Assembly (NCBI GenBank): GCA_019930625.1
Contig: CP082844.1
Span: forward strand, 4,030,001-4,094,000
DNA: 64,000 bases
Source of the DNA: Nocardia asteroides
GTDB lineage: Bacteria; Actinomycetota; Actinomycetes; Mycobacteriales; Mycobacteriaceae
Direction: 5' to 3'
Of the stretch, positions 48,180 to 57,084 are shown piece after piece (position 1 is the first letter of the stretch; each line of letters starts with the position of its first letter). The notes under the pieces are model-generated. The model did no database searches and was not told where the DNA came from. It saw only the letters and a list, made by a program, of their open reading frames with translations. The position numbers and the translations under genes were made by a program.

Positions 48180-49082
48180 ATGCCGAGCTTGGCCAACCAG
48201 GTCGTGCGGGGATATCTGAAGGCGACACGCGCCAATCGCGTATTCGTCGATGCCGACGCGGCGCACGAGCGAATCCTCGAGCTGAGCGTCCGGCCCCGCA
48301 ACTACGGTCCGCCGCGCCGGCTGCGTGCGGATGTGGCGATCGAGGTGGACCGTCGCGGCGGCTGGCCGGTTTACACCCTGACTCCGCCTGGTCGCCGGGT
48401 CCGGGGAAACGTCGTGTACGCGCACGGTGGCGGCTGGGTGCACGAGATCGCACCGCAGCACTGGGCACTGTGCGCGGCCGTCGCCGCGGAAGCCGGCGCG
48501 GCCGTGACGGTCGCGATATACCCGCTGATTCCGTTCGGGACGGCCGCGCAAGTCGTCCAGGGCTTCGTGGAACTGGTGCTGGCCAACCGGGAAACATACG
48601 GGAACGTCTGCCTGGCGGGCGATTCGGCCGGTGGGCAGATCGCCCTTTCGTCCGCGCTGGTGCTGCGCGACGACCATGGGGTGCGTCTGCCCGGCACCCT
48701 GTTGATCGCACCCGCCCTCGATCTCTCGCTGACCAATCCCGAGATCGAGGTCGTGCAGCCGCGCGACCCGTGGCTGGGCGTCCCGGGAACGCGGGTGCTC
48801 ATCGAGCACTGGCGCGGAGATCTCGAGATCGCCGACCCTCGGGTCAGCCCGCTCGTCGCCGACCTGCGCGGCCTGGGGCCGCTGACGGTGTTCTGCGGCA
48901 CCGATGACATCCTGCACCCGGACAGTTGCCTGCTGGTCGACGCCGCGCGCGGCGCCGGAGTCGCGGTCGACTACCACGAGGGTCGGGGGCTGCCGCATGT
49001 CTATCCGCTGACTCCGACGCCCGAGGGCCGGGCCGCGCGTGGGGTCATCATCGAAAGGATACGAAGCGCGCTCGCCGAGTGA
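48180..49082 (+). CDS. HSL-type alpha/beta hydrolase
   Basis: This 300-residue esterase of the hormone-sensitive-lipase group has the oxyanion motif HGGGWVHE (about 81), the nucleophile in GDSAGG (about 148), the acid in GTDDILHPD and the His in LPHVYPL near the end. No signal peptide is seen. The ATG follows GGAGGTG. It may be cotranscribed with fadE20 (76-base gap), which suggests ester or acyl substrates. Confidence 0.85.
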   Translation: MPSLANQVVRGYLKATRANRVFVDADAAHERILELSVRPRNYGPPRRLRADVAIEVDRRGGWPVYTLTPPGRRVRGNVVYAHGGGWVHEIAPQHWALCAAVAAEAGAAVTVAIYPLIPFGTAAQVVQGFVELVLANRETYGNVCLAGDSAGGQIALSSALVLRDDHGVRLPGTLLIAPALDLSLTNPEIEVVQPRDPWLGVPGTRVLIEHWRGDLEIADPRVSPLVADLRGLGPLTVFCGTDDILHPDSCLLVDAARGAGVAVDYHEGRGLPHVYPLTPTPEGRAARGVIIERIRSALAE

Positions 49083-49092
49083 ACGAGGACGA

Positions 49093-50583
49093 TCACCCAC
49101 CGCCTGCGGGCAGCATCACCACGAAGTGGGCGCCGCCGGACGCACCATCGGTGACGCGGATGGTGCCCGCGTGGCGTTCGACGACGTCGCGGACGATGGC
49201 CAAGCCTAGACCCGCGCCACCTTCGTCACGGGTGCGCGCGTCGTCCAAGCGGACGAATCGCTGGAATATTCGGTCGCGGTCGGCGTGCGGCACCCCCGGG
49301 CCGTCGTCGGTGACCGACAGCACGACTCGCCCTTCGTCGTCGCGGTCCACCGCGACGCGCACGATGCTCGCGGCATGCCGCTGGGCGTTGTCGACGAGGT
49401 TGCCCAAGACGCGGGCGAGCTGCGTCCGGCTCCCGGTCACCGCCACGGCCTGCTCCGGTACCGCGATCTCCACCGCGACCCGGTCGCCGACACGGTGCTC
49501 GAGTTCCTCGCGTACCAGGGCGGTCACGTCCACGCGATCCGAACGCGGCTGCTCGCCCGCGTCGAGCCGGGCCAAGAGCAGCAGGTCGGCCGCGAGATGT
49601 TCCAGCCGGATGGTGTCGCCGATCAATCCGTCCAGTTCCAGCAGGCTGGGGTGGGCCTGGGCGACTTCGAGCTGAGTGCGCAAGCTCGCGATGGGGCTGC
49701 GCAATTCGTGTGCGGCGTCGGCGATGAACCGGCGCTGGCGCTCCGCGGATTCCTCCAGCGCGGCCAGCGTGGCGTTGGTGGTGCTCGCCAGCCTGGCGAT
49801 CTCGTCGCGGGAGCCCGGTTCGGGCACACGCCGGGAGAGATCGCCGTCCATGATCTCGGCGAGCTGGCTGCGGATCGCCTCCACCGGGCGCAGGGCGCGC
49901 CGGGTCACCAGCCAGGTCACCAGGGCCACCACGGCCAGCAGCGGCGTGACGCCGATCAGCATCGCCAGGCGTGCGTCCGCCACCGCGCTGTCGGCGGTCT
50001 CGAGGGACGAGCCCGCGTAGACGGTGGCGGGCTGTCCGCCCGGGAGGGTCACCGGGAGCGCGGCCACCCGGAACGGGTGCGGCCCGTCTTCCGGGTCCAC
50101 CGTCAGCCGTACGTCGCCGAATTCGGCCTCGGCGGCCGCGGGTGTGGCGGGGCCGGCGGACGGAGGGGCGCTTTCGTCGTCGTCTTCTTCTTCCTCCTCT
50201 CCCTCTTCGTCGTCGTCCTCGTCCTCGTCACCTTCGTCGTCGGGAGCTTTCGCGTACGGACCGAAATCGGCCATCGGTGGTTTCCCCGCGAGGTCGTCGG
50301 GCGCGGCCAGAACGCGGCGGTCGATCGAAACGATCTGCACCGGTTGGTTCTCGGCGTCGGGAAACGTCAACCGGCCGAGATCGGCGCCCGCCGCGAGCTC
50401 GGTCACCATGTCGCGCGCGGTGGTCTCCGCCTGTAATTCGGCGCTCTCGATCAGGTTGTGGCGCAACACCGCGAGCACCGCGAGACCGGCCACCGTGAGC
50501 GCCACCGCGACCACCGCCGTCGCCGCCACCGTGGTGCGCGCGCGGACCGAACGCCACCAGGCGCGCCCCTTCCGCTCAGTCAC
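49093..50583 (-). CDS. Sensor histidine kinase with poly-acidic loop
   Basis: This 496-residue kinase has two membrane helices (about 15-38 and 190-212), a HAMP domain and a HisKA domain with AHELRSPIASLRTQ. The HATPase domain has NLVDNAQRHA, VTDDGPGVP and GAGLGLAIV. The extracytoplasmic domain contains an almost unbroken Asp/Glu stretch of about 25 residues (encoded near 50165-50250), likely a cation- or cationic-peptide-sensing patch. The GTG overlaps the regulator gene's stop region, so they form one operon. Confidence 0.88.
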   Translation of the reverse strand: MTERKGRAWWRSVRARTTVAATAVVAVALTVAGLAVLAVLRHNLIESAELQAETTARDMVTELAAGADLGRLTFPDAENQPVQIVSIDRRVLAAPDDLAGKPPMADFGPYAKAPDDEGDEDEDDDEEGEEEEEDDDESAPPSAGPATPAAAEAEFGDVRLTVDPEDGPHPFRVAALPVTLPGGQPATVYAGSSLETADSAVADARLAMLIGVTPLLAVVALVTWLVTRRALRPVEAIRSQLAEIMDGDLSRRVPEPGSRDEIARLASTTNATLAALEESAERQRRFIADAAHELRSPIASLRTQLEVAQAHPSLLELDGLIGDTIRLEHLAADLLLLARLDAGEQPRSDRVDVTALVREELEHRVGDRVAVEIAVPEQAVAVTGSRTQLARVLGNLVDNAQRHAASIVRVAVDRDDEGRVVLSVTDDGPGVPHADRDRIFQRFVRLDDARTRDEGGAGLGLAIVRDVVERHAGTIRVTDGASGGAHFVVMLPAGGG

Positions 50584-51253
50584 GATCAGCTGCCAGCCGG
50601 TAGCCCGCGCCGCGGACGGTGGTGATCGATCGGCGCCCGAACGGCGCGTCGATCTTGCGGCGCAACGTGCTGATATAGACCTCGACGATGTTCGGATCAC
50701 CGTCGTAGGCGAAATCCCAGACGTGTTGCAGGATATCGGATTTCGACACCACCTCCCCGGCCCGGACGGCCAAGTGCTCGAGCACGGCGAACTCTTTGGC
50801 GGTCAGCGTCACCTCCTGCACGCCCCGGCGGCAGGTGCGGGTGGCGGGGTCCACGATCAGGTCGCCGACGCGCAGAACCCGTGCGCCGCCACGTGTTCGG
50901 CGGCGCAGCAACGCCCGAATGCGGGCCAGCAGCACCAGGTAGGAGAACGGCTTGCTGAGATAGTCGTCGGCTCCGGTATCCAAGCCCTCGGCCTCGTCGT
51001 ACTCGCCGTCCTTCGCGGTCAGCATGAGCACCGGTGTCTCGTGGCCCGCGGCGCGCAGCGCGGCGCAGACTCGGTAGCCGTTCATGCCGGGCAGCATGAT
51101 GTCCAGAATGATCAGGTCGTAGTCGGTGGTGGTCGCCAGGTGCAGGCCCTCGGCGCCGTCGTGCACCACATCCACGGCAAATCCCTCGGCCGACAACCCT
51201 TTTGCCAGCGTGAGAGCCAAACGTTTCTCGTCCTCAACGATCAGCAGACGCAT
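50576..51253 (-). CDS. OmpR-family response regulator
   Basis: This 225-residue regulator has a receiver domain with the phosphoacceptor Asp in LIILDIMLPGMNG (about residue 51), the conserved Lys in DDYLSKPF, and a winged-helix effector domain (about 125-222; VYISTLRRKIDAPFG). It precedes the acidic-loop kinase and is divergent from the PepSY gene, its probable target. Confidence 0.9.
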   Translation of the reverse strand: MRLLIVEDEKRLALTLAKGLSAEGFAVDVVHDGAEGLHLATTTDYDLIILDIMLPGMNGYRVCAALRAAGHETPVLMLTAKDGEYDEAEGLDTGADDYLSKPFSYLVLLARIRALLRRRTRGGARVLRVGDLIVDPATRTCRRGVQEVTLTAKEFAVLEHLAVRAGEVVSKSDILQHVWDFAYDGDPNIVEVYISTLRRKIDAPFGRRSITTVRGAGYRLAADRD

Positions 51254-51286
51254 CCGACAAGAGTGGCAGACGAATGCTGAAACGAT

Positions 51287-51313
51287 CTTCAGGTGGCTTC
51301 AGCTCGCCTTCAG
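51287..51313. promoter_or_regulatory. Phased CTTCAG direct repeats
   Basis: CTTCAG occurs at 51287, 51297 and 51308, 10 and 11 bases apart, in the region between the response regulator and PepSY genes. Direct hexamers spaced by one helical turn are the usual pattern for OmpR-family regulators, so this is a likely binding site for the adjacent regulator. Confidence 0.65.
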
Positions 51314-51369
51314 CTCCGGTTCGTCACAGTGGGAGCCATCGAGATCACCACTCCCGCAGGAGGTTCCAG

Positions 51370-51744
51370 ATGACAACCGTACTCCGCCGTGCTTACGCCG
51401 GTCTTCGCTGGCTGATGGTCGGCACGGCCGTCGCGGCCGCCGTCGTAGGTCTGAGTGCCGTCCTGGCCGCGGTCGCCACGGGTGGTCCGGACGATCACAC
51501 CGTCTCCTTCCAGTCCTCCGCGGCTGACTGGTCGCTGGTGGCCGACACCGGGATCAGCAGGCAGCAGGCGATCGACAAGGCGGTGCAAGCCGTGCCCGGC
51601 GGGCGGGTCGTATCCGCCGAACTCGACACCGACCGCGGCAAGCCGGTCTGGGAGGTGGAGCTCACCACGCCGCAGGGGGTCGAGCACGACGTGACGATCG
51701 ACGCAGGCAGCGGCGAGGTGCTCGCCGACGTCGACCACGACTGA
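51370..51744 (+). CDS. PepSY-domain membrane protein
   Basis: This 124-residue protein has one N-terminal membrane helix (about 12-36) and an extracytoplasmic PepSY domain (about 55-122; ISRQQAIDKAVQAVPGGRVV ... VEHDVTIDAGSGEVL). AGGAGG lies six or seven bases before the ATG. PepSY domains inhibit peptidases or act with two-component sensors. It is divergent from the adjacent OmpR-type system and is probably regulated by it. Confidence 0.82.
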   Translation: MTTVLRRAYAGLRWLMVGTAVAAAVVGLSAVLAAVATGGPDDHTVSFQSSAADWSLVADTGISRQQAIDKAVQAVPGGRVVSAELDTDRGKPVWEVELTTPQGVEHDVTIDAGSGEVLADVDHD

Positions 51745-51980
51745 CCTGCTCGCGCGGTCTATCGGCTGCCGACGTGTCGGGTCGGTGCGCGGGTGTTTGC
51801 TATCGGGCGGCCGGGATCCGGAGGGAGATCCCGGCCGCAGCTGTGCTTGCGTCACAACTCGGGTCGGCGCACCGGGTAGGAGCCCCACGAACGCGTTCGC
51901 CGAGCATCGGAGATTTCCACCTCCCGAAGGTTTGCCCGGGAGTAGCCTCAAGGTTGTCCGCTCGAGGAATCGAGGTCGCG

Positions 51981-52355
51981 ATGCACGAGATGGCCATCAC
52001 CCAGGGCGTCATCGACGCCGTCTGTGAGCACGCGGCGGGGCGGCGGGTCCACTCCGTCACCGTCGAGGTCGGAGCGCTGTGCGCCGTCGTCCCCGATGCC
52101 ATGCGGTTCTGTTTCGAAATCGCGGCCGAGTCGACGGTCGGCGAGGGCGCGGAACTGGTCCTGGTGGAGATTCCGGGCGTCGCGGCGTGCCGGACCTGTG
52201 GAGCCGAGTTCCGGTTGCCGGACCCGATCCTGCTGTGTACCTGCGGCAGCGCCGATGTCGAGATCCGCTCCGGGCGCGAGCTGCGTATCCGATCCATGGA
52301 GGTGAGTGAGGCATGTGCGCAACCTGCGGGTGTGGCGACGACGCCGCCGCGCTGA
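51981..52355 (+). CDS. hypA: Hydrogenase nickel-insertion protein HypA
   Basis: HypA delivers nickel to the hydrogenase large subunit together with HypB. The 124-residue protein starts with the nickel-binding MHE. The zinc site has CRTCG and LLCTCGS; the second pair is C-x-C instead of the usual C-x2-C. A 20-residue extension follows the domain. It overlaps hypB by 43 bases. Confidence 0.88.
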   Translation: MHEMAITQGVIDAVCEHAAGRRVHSVTVEVGALCAVVPDAMRFCFEIAAESTVGEGAELVLVEIPGVAACRTCGAEFRLPDPILLCTCGSADVEIRSGRELRIRSMEVSEACAQPAGVATTPPR

Positions 52356-53179
52356 TTCGCGTCCCACACGACCACCAGCACGCCGACGGGCGCGACCATG
52401 CCCACGCGGCGGAACATCAGCACGCGCACGAACATCAGCACCCCCACGACCATTCCCACGGCCAGGGCGCCGACCACGTCCACGTGCCCGCCACCGAGAC
52501 GGTCACGCTGGAACTGAAGGTTCTCGCCAAGAACGACGAACTGGCGCAGCGCAACCGGTCCTGGCTGGCCGAGCGTGACATCGTCGCGCTCAATATGACC
52601 AGCTCGCCGGGGGCGGGGAAGACCAGCTTGCTCGAACGCACCATCCTGGAGTCCGGACAGACCCCGATCGCGGTGATCGAGGGCGACCAGGCGACATTGC
52701 TCGACGCCGAACGGATCGAGGCCACCGGGTGCCGTGTCGTACAGGTCAACACCGGCGCGGGCTGTCACTTGGACGCCGAGATGATCTACCGCGCGCTGGA
52801 CACGCTCGATCCCGCGCCGGGCACGCTGCTGTTCGTCGAGAACGTCGGCAACCTGGTCTGCCCGGCGCTGTTCGACCTGGGCGAGGGGGAGAAGGTCGTC
52901 GTCATCTCGGTGACCGAGGGGACCGACAAACCGTTGAAGTATCCGCACATGTTCCAGGCGGCGGGGCTGGTGCTGGTGAACAAGACCGACCTGCTGCCGT
53001 ACGTCGATTTCGATTTGGACCGATGCCAGGAGTACATCCACTCGATACACCCCGGCGTCGAGGTCCTACCGCTGTCTGTGACCAGCGGTGCAGGCCTGTC
53101 GCGTTGGTACGACTGGCTGGCCGCGCGGCGTCGCCCGGCCGGTTCGGCGGCTGCGGAGAAAGCCGCTGGACGAGCTTGA
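52313..53179 (+). CDS. hypB: Hydrogenase nickel-insertion GTPase HypB
   Basis: HypB is the GTPase that drives nickel insertion. The 288-residue protein has the N-terminal nickel site CATCGCG, then a His-rich stretch with about 15 histidines (residues 19-58) that can store nickel, and the GTPase domain with P-loop SSPGAGKTSLL, the metal-site region GAGCHLDAEM and NKTD. It closes a hypA-hypB pair just before the structural genes. Confidence 0.93.
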   Translation: MCATCGCGDDAAALIRVPHDHQHADGRDHAHAAEHQHAHEHQHPHDHSHGQGADHVHVPATETVTLELKVLAKNDELAQRNRSWLAERDIVALNMTSSPGAGKTSLLERTILESGQTPIAVIEGDQATLLDAERIEATGCRVVQVNTGAGCHLDAEMIYRALDTLDPAPGTLLFVENVGNLVCPALFDLGEGEKVVVISVTEGTDKPLKYPHMFQAAGLVLVNKTDLLPYVDFDLDRCQEYIHSIHPGVEVLPLSVTSGAGLSRWYDWLAARRRPAGSAAAEKAAGRA

Positions 53180-53188
53180 TATATTGGA

Positions 53189-53202
53189 GTGATCAGGATC
53201 AC
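53189..53202. promoter_or_regulatory. CRP/FNR-type dyad before hydrogenase genes
   Basis: GTGATCAGGATCAC is a dyad that fits both the CRP half-sites (GTGA-N6-TCAC) and the FNR-like core (TGAT-N4-ATCA). It lies 73 bases before the hydrogenase small-subunit ATG. An AT-rich TTGATATATTGG stands just upstream. It is a likely site for a CRP/FNR-family regulator; activator or repressor is unknown. Confidence 0.6.
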
Positions 53203-53274
53203 ATTCGCGGGTGACCCCTTCTTCGAGAAAGGTGAGATTCGGCCCCCGGTGGTCCGCTGCGGAAGGTGGCACAC

Positions 53275-54330
53275 ATGCCCACGCAGGAAGCAATACGAGC
53301 CGAAGAGACGCTGATCCACGTTCTCTGGATCAACGCGGGACTCAGCTGTGACGGTGACTCGGTTGCCTTGACGGCGGCCACGCAGCCGAGCATCGAAGAG
53401 ATCGCCCTCGGCTCACTCCCGGGTCTGCCGAAGATCGCCGTGCACTGGCCGCTCATCGACTTCGAGTGCGGCCCCAACGGCGGCGCCGACGATTTCCTGG
53501 AGTGGTTCTTCAAGGCCGACCGCGGGGAACTCGAACCGTTCGTCCTGGTGGTCGAGGGCTCGATTCCGAACGAGCAACTCAAGGAAGAGGGCTACTGGTG
53601 CGGGTTCGGCAACAATCCCGCCACCGGCCAGCCCATGACGACCAGCGAGTGGCTGGACCGCCTCGCGCCGAAGGCCACGGCCATCGTGGCGGCGGGCACC
53701 TGCGCGACCTACGGTGGCATCCACGCCATGGCAGGCAATCCGACAGGTGCGATGGGCGTGCCGGACTATCTCGGCTGGACCTGGAAGAGCAAGGCGGGCA
53801 TTCCGATCGTCTGCGTTCCCGGCTGCCCGATTCAGCCGGACAACCTCTCCGAGACGCTCACCTACCTGCTCTACATGGCGACCGGACAGGCGCCGATGAT
53901 CCCGCTCGACGACGCGCTGCGGCCCAAGTGGCTGTTCGGGGCGACCGTGCACGAGGGTTGCGACCGCGCGGGCTACTACGAGCAGGGTGAGTTCGCCACC
54001 GAGTACGGCTCGCCGAAGTGCATCGTGAAACTGGGCTGCTGGGGGCCGGTGGTCAAGTGCAACGTCCCCAAGCGTGGCTGGATCAACGGCTTGGGCGGGT
54101 GCCCGAACGTCGGCGGCATCTGCATCGGCTGCACCATGCCGGGCTTCCCGGACAAGTTCATGCCGTTCATGGACGAACCGCCCGGCGGAAAGCTCTCGTC
54201 CAGCGCATCGGGGCTCTACGGATCGGTGATCCGCAGCCTCCGTCACATCACCGGACGCACGGTCGACAAGGAGCCGCACTGGCGGCACCGGGGGCGGAAG
54301 CTGGAGACCGGCGCGACCCGCACTTGGTAG
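53275..54330 (+). CDS. hhyS: [NiFe]-hydrogenase small subunit, group 1h type
   Basis: This 351-residue protein carries the iron-sulfur clusters that pass electrons from the active site. The proximal-cluster region is INAGLSCDGDS and TCATYGG, and further Cys motifs are in PGCPIQPDN, HEGCDRAGYYEQ, KLGCWGP, KCNVPKRGW and GGCPNVGGICIGCTMPGFPD (20-residue limit respected). There is no Tat signal at the N-terminus, as in the actinobacterial Hhy type, so the enzyme acts at the cytosolic membrane face. The ATG has GGAAGG ten bases upstream. Confidence 0.93.
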   Translation: MPTQEAIRAEETLIHVLWINAGLSCDGDSVALTAATQPSIEEIALGSLPGLPKIAVHWPLIDFECGPNGGADDFLEWFFKADRGELEPFVLVVEGSIPNEQLKEEGYWCGFGNNPATGQPMTTSEWLDRLAPKATAIVAAGTCATYGGIHAMAGNPTGAMGVPDYLGWTWKSKAGIPIVCVPGCPIQPDNLSETLTYLLYMATGQAPMIPLDDALRPKWLFGATVHEGCDRAGYYEQGEFATEYGSPKCIVKLGCWGPVVKCNVPKRGWINGLGGCPNVGGICIGCTMPGFPDKFMPFMDEPPGGKLSSSASGLYGSVIRSLRHITGRTVDKEPHWRHRGRKLETGATRTW

Positions 54331-54340
54331 GAGATCTCTG

Positions 54341-56137
54341 ATGACCCAGATCATCCCGGAGCCGTCGCACCGAACGATCGAGCCGAACCGTCTCGTGGAG
54401 ATGGCGTGGGACCCGATCACTCGCATCGTCGGCAGCCTCGGCATCTACACGAAGATCGACTTCGACAATCGGGAAGTGGTCGAGTGCCACAGCACCTCGT
54501 CCATCTTCCGTGGTTACTCGATCTTCATGAAGGGCAAGGATCCGCGCGACGCGCACTTCATCACCAGCCGCATCTGCGGCATCTGCGGCGACAACCACGC
54601 CACCTGTTCCTGCTACTGCCAGAACATGGCCTACGGCGTGCGCCCGCCGCACCTCGGCGAATGGATCGTCAACCTCGGCGAGGCCGCCGAGTACATGTTC
54701 GACCACAACATCTTCCAGGAGAACCTGGTCGGCGTGGACTACTGCGAGAAGATGGTCTCCGAGACCAACCCGGGCGTGCTGGCCAGGGCCGAGAACACCG
54801 AAGCGCCGCACGCGGGCGACCACGGGTATCGCAAGATCGCCGACATCATGCGGGCGCTCAACCCGTTCACCGGTGAGTTCTACCGGGAGGCACTGCAGGT
54901 CAGCCGCATCACCCGCGAGATGTTCTGCCTGATGGAAGGCAGGCACGTCCATCCCTCCACGCTGTATCCCGGCGGGCCCGGCACGGTCGCGACGATCCAG
55001 TTGATGACCGATTACCTGTCGCGGCTGATGCGCTACGTGGAGTTCATGAAGAAGGTCGTGCCGATGCACGACGACTTGTTCGACTTCTTCTACGAAGCGA
55101 TGCCCGGCTACGAGAAGGTCGGTCTGCGGCGCACGCTGCTGGGTTGCTGGGGCTCGTTCCAGGACCCGGAGGTCTGCAACTTCGAGTACAAGGACATGGA
55201 GGACTGGGGCCGCAAGATGTTCGTCACCCCGGGCGTCGTGGTCGACGGCAAACTGCTGACCACCTCCTTGGTCGACATCAACCTGGGCCTGCGGATCCTG
55301 CTGGGCAGTTCGTACTACGAGGACTGGACCGATCAGGAGATGTTCGTTCCGACCGATCCGCTGGGCAATCCGGTGGACCGGCGCCATCCCTGGAACCAGC
55401 ACACCAACCCCCGGCCGCAGAAGCGCGACCTGGACGAGAAGTACAGCTGGGTGATGTCGCCGCGGTGGTTCGACGGCACCGACCACCTCGCTCTGGACAC
55501 CGGCGGCGGCCCGCTGGCCCGGCTGTGGGCGACGGCGCTGGCCAACCTGATCGACATCGGGTACGTGAAGTCGACCGGCAACAGCGTGCAGATCAACCTG
55601 CCCAAGACCGCGCTCAAAGGCCCGGTCACGCTGGAGTGGAAGATCCCCGTGCACGGCAGCAACACCCTCGAGCGCAACCGCGCGCGCACCTATTTCCAGG
55701 CGTACGCGGCGGCCTGCGCGCTGCACTTCGCGGAGAAGGCGATGGCCGAGATCCGCGCAGGCCACACGAAGACCTGGGAGAAGTTCGAGGTCCCCGACGA
55801 GGGCATCGGTTGCGGCTTCACCGAGGCGGTACGCGGCGTGCTGTCGCATCACATGGTGATCCGGGACGGCAAGATCGCCAACTACCACCCGTATCCGCCG
55901 ACGCCGTGGAACGCCAGCCCGCGCGACAGCTTCGGTACGCCGGGACCCTACGAGGACGCGGTGCAGGGGCAGCCGATCTTCGAGGAGAACGACCGCGAGC
56001 ACTTCAAGGGCATCGACATCATGCGCACGGTGCGCAGTTTCGATCCGTGCCTGCCGTGCGGCGTGCACATGTATCTCGGCAAGGGCAAGACGCTGGAGAA
56101 ACTGCATTCACCGACGCAGACGCTCACCCCCGAGTGA
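54341..56137 (+). CDS. hhyL: [NiFe]-hydrogenase large subunit, group 1h type
   Basis: This 598-residue catalytic subunit binds the NiFe(CN)2CO centre. The two ligand motifs are RICGICGDNHATC near residue 76 and DPCLPCGVH near 570. The last 22 residues after that His form the peptide that the maturation protease must remove. The starting MAWDPITRIVGSLGIYTK is typical. It follows hhyS by ten bases. Relatives oxidise H2 at atmospheric levels in dormant actinobacteria. Confidence 0.94.
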   Translation: MTQIIPEPSHRTIEPNRLVEMAWDPITRIVGSLGIYTKIDFDNREVVECHSTSSIFRGYSIFMKGKDPRDAHFITSRICGICGDNHATCSCYCQNMAYGVRPPHLGEWIVNLGEAAEYMFDHNIFQENLVGVDYCEKMVSETNPGVLARAENTEAPHAGDHGYRKIADIMRALNPFTGEFYREALQVSRITREMFCLMEGRHVHPSTLYPGGPGTVATIQLMTDYLSRLMRYVEFMKKVVPMHDDLFDFFYEAMPGYEKVGLRRTLLGCWGSFQDPEVCNFEYKDMEDWGRKMFVTPGVVVDGKLLTTSLVDINLGLRILLGSSYYEDWTDQEMFVPTDPLGNPVDRRHPWNQHTNPRPQKRDLDEKYSWVMSPRWFDGTDHLALDTGGGPLARLWATALANLIDIGYVKSTGNSVQINLPKTALKGPVTLEWKIPVHGSNTLERNRARTYFQAYAAACALHFAEKAMAEIRAGHTKTWEKFEVPDEGIGCGFTEAVRGVLSHHMVIRDGKIANYHPYPPTPWNASPRDSFGTPGPYEDAVQGQPIFEENDREHFKGIDIMRTVRSFDPCLPCGVHMYLGKGKTLEKLHSPTQTLTPE

Positions 56138-56169
56138 GTCCGCGTCGGGCGAAACGACCGGAGGTGACG

Positions 56170-57084
56170 GTGGAGGATCGCCCGGACGACCAGGACGACG
56201 TCACGCGCGGTGAATCCCGGTGGCGCGAAGCCGGTGATCGCATCGAGACCTTGCTGGAGGCGAGTTCGGCGGGCGGTGCGCTCGCCCGCGAGCGCGCCGA
56301 GCAATTGGTGCGCGAGCTCGTCGAACTCTACGGCGCGGGATTCACCCGCGTGGTCGGACTGCTCGACGCGGAAGCGGTCGAGCGGCTGGCTCGCGACGAT
56401 CTGGTCGCGAGCCTGCTGCTCGTGCACGGCCTGCATCCGCACGACGTGGACACCCGCGTACGGGCCGCGCTGGACAGCGTGCGCCCCTACCTCGGTTCGC
56501 ACGGCGGCGACGTCCACCTGGTCGACATCGTCGACGGCGTGGTCCGCTTGGAACTGGCGGGCAGTTGCAAGAGCTGTCCGTCCTCGTCGGTGACGCTCGA
56601 ACTGGCCGTCGAGGACGCCGTGCGGGCGGCGGCGCCGGAAATCGAGTCCATCGAAGTCGTCGCGGCGCAGCCGGAGTCGGCGGGGGTGATCTCCGCCGAC
56701 TCGTTGTTCTCCCGTGTGCACGCCGACACCCGGCGGTCCGGCAGCTGGGTCGCGGTCCCCGAACTGGCCGAGCTGAGTGCGGGCGAGGTGGGTGGGTTCG
56801 CCGTCGCCGGGCTGACCGTGCTGGCCTGCCGGGTGGGCGAGGAGTTGTACGCCTACCGGGACCACTGCCCGAACTGTGACCGCTCCCTGGCGGGTGCGGT
56901 GCTGGAGCGCCGCGTGGGATTCCCGGTCGGTGACGCGGTGCTGCGGTGCCCGACCTGCCGGGCGCACTACGACATGGTGCACGCAGGCGCCCGGGTCGAC
57001 GGCGACGGGCACCTCGAACCGTTGCCGGTGCTCGTGCGTTCGGGCGAACTCTCGGTGGCGGTACCGGTGGGGGTGGGCGGGTGA
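56170..57084 (+). CDS. NifU-like/Rieske-like fusion (HhyE-like)
   Basis: This 304-residue protein sits directly after hhyL, as the electron-transfer protein does in related hydrogenase operons. A NifU C-terminal-type domain (about 90-160) has C133 and C136 in CKSCPSS. The C-terminal domain (about 185-300) aligns with Rieske proteins, but the ligands read C233-P-N-C236 and C260-P-T-C263. Both His positions are replaced, leaving a four-Cys site like rubredoxin or zinc ribbons. The GTG at 56170 has GGAGG five bases upstream. It probably relays electrons from the hydrogenase. Confidence 0.8.
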   Translation: MEDRPDDQDDVTRGESRWREAGDRIETLLEASSAGGALARERAEQLVRELVELYGAGFTRVVGLLDAEAVERLARDDLVASLLLVHGLHPHDVDTRVRAALDSVRPYLGSHGGDVHLVDIVDGVVRLELAGSCKSCPSSSVTLELAVEDAVRAAAPEIESIEVVAAQPESAGVISADSLFSRVHADTRRSGSWVAVPELAELSAGEVGGFAVAGLTVLACRVGEELYAYRDHCPNCDRSLAGAVLERRVGFPVGDAVLRCPTCRAHYDMVHAGARVDGDGHLEPLPVLVRSGELSVAVPVGVGG

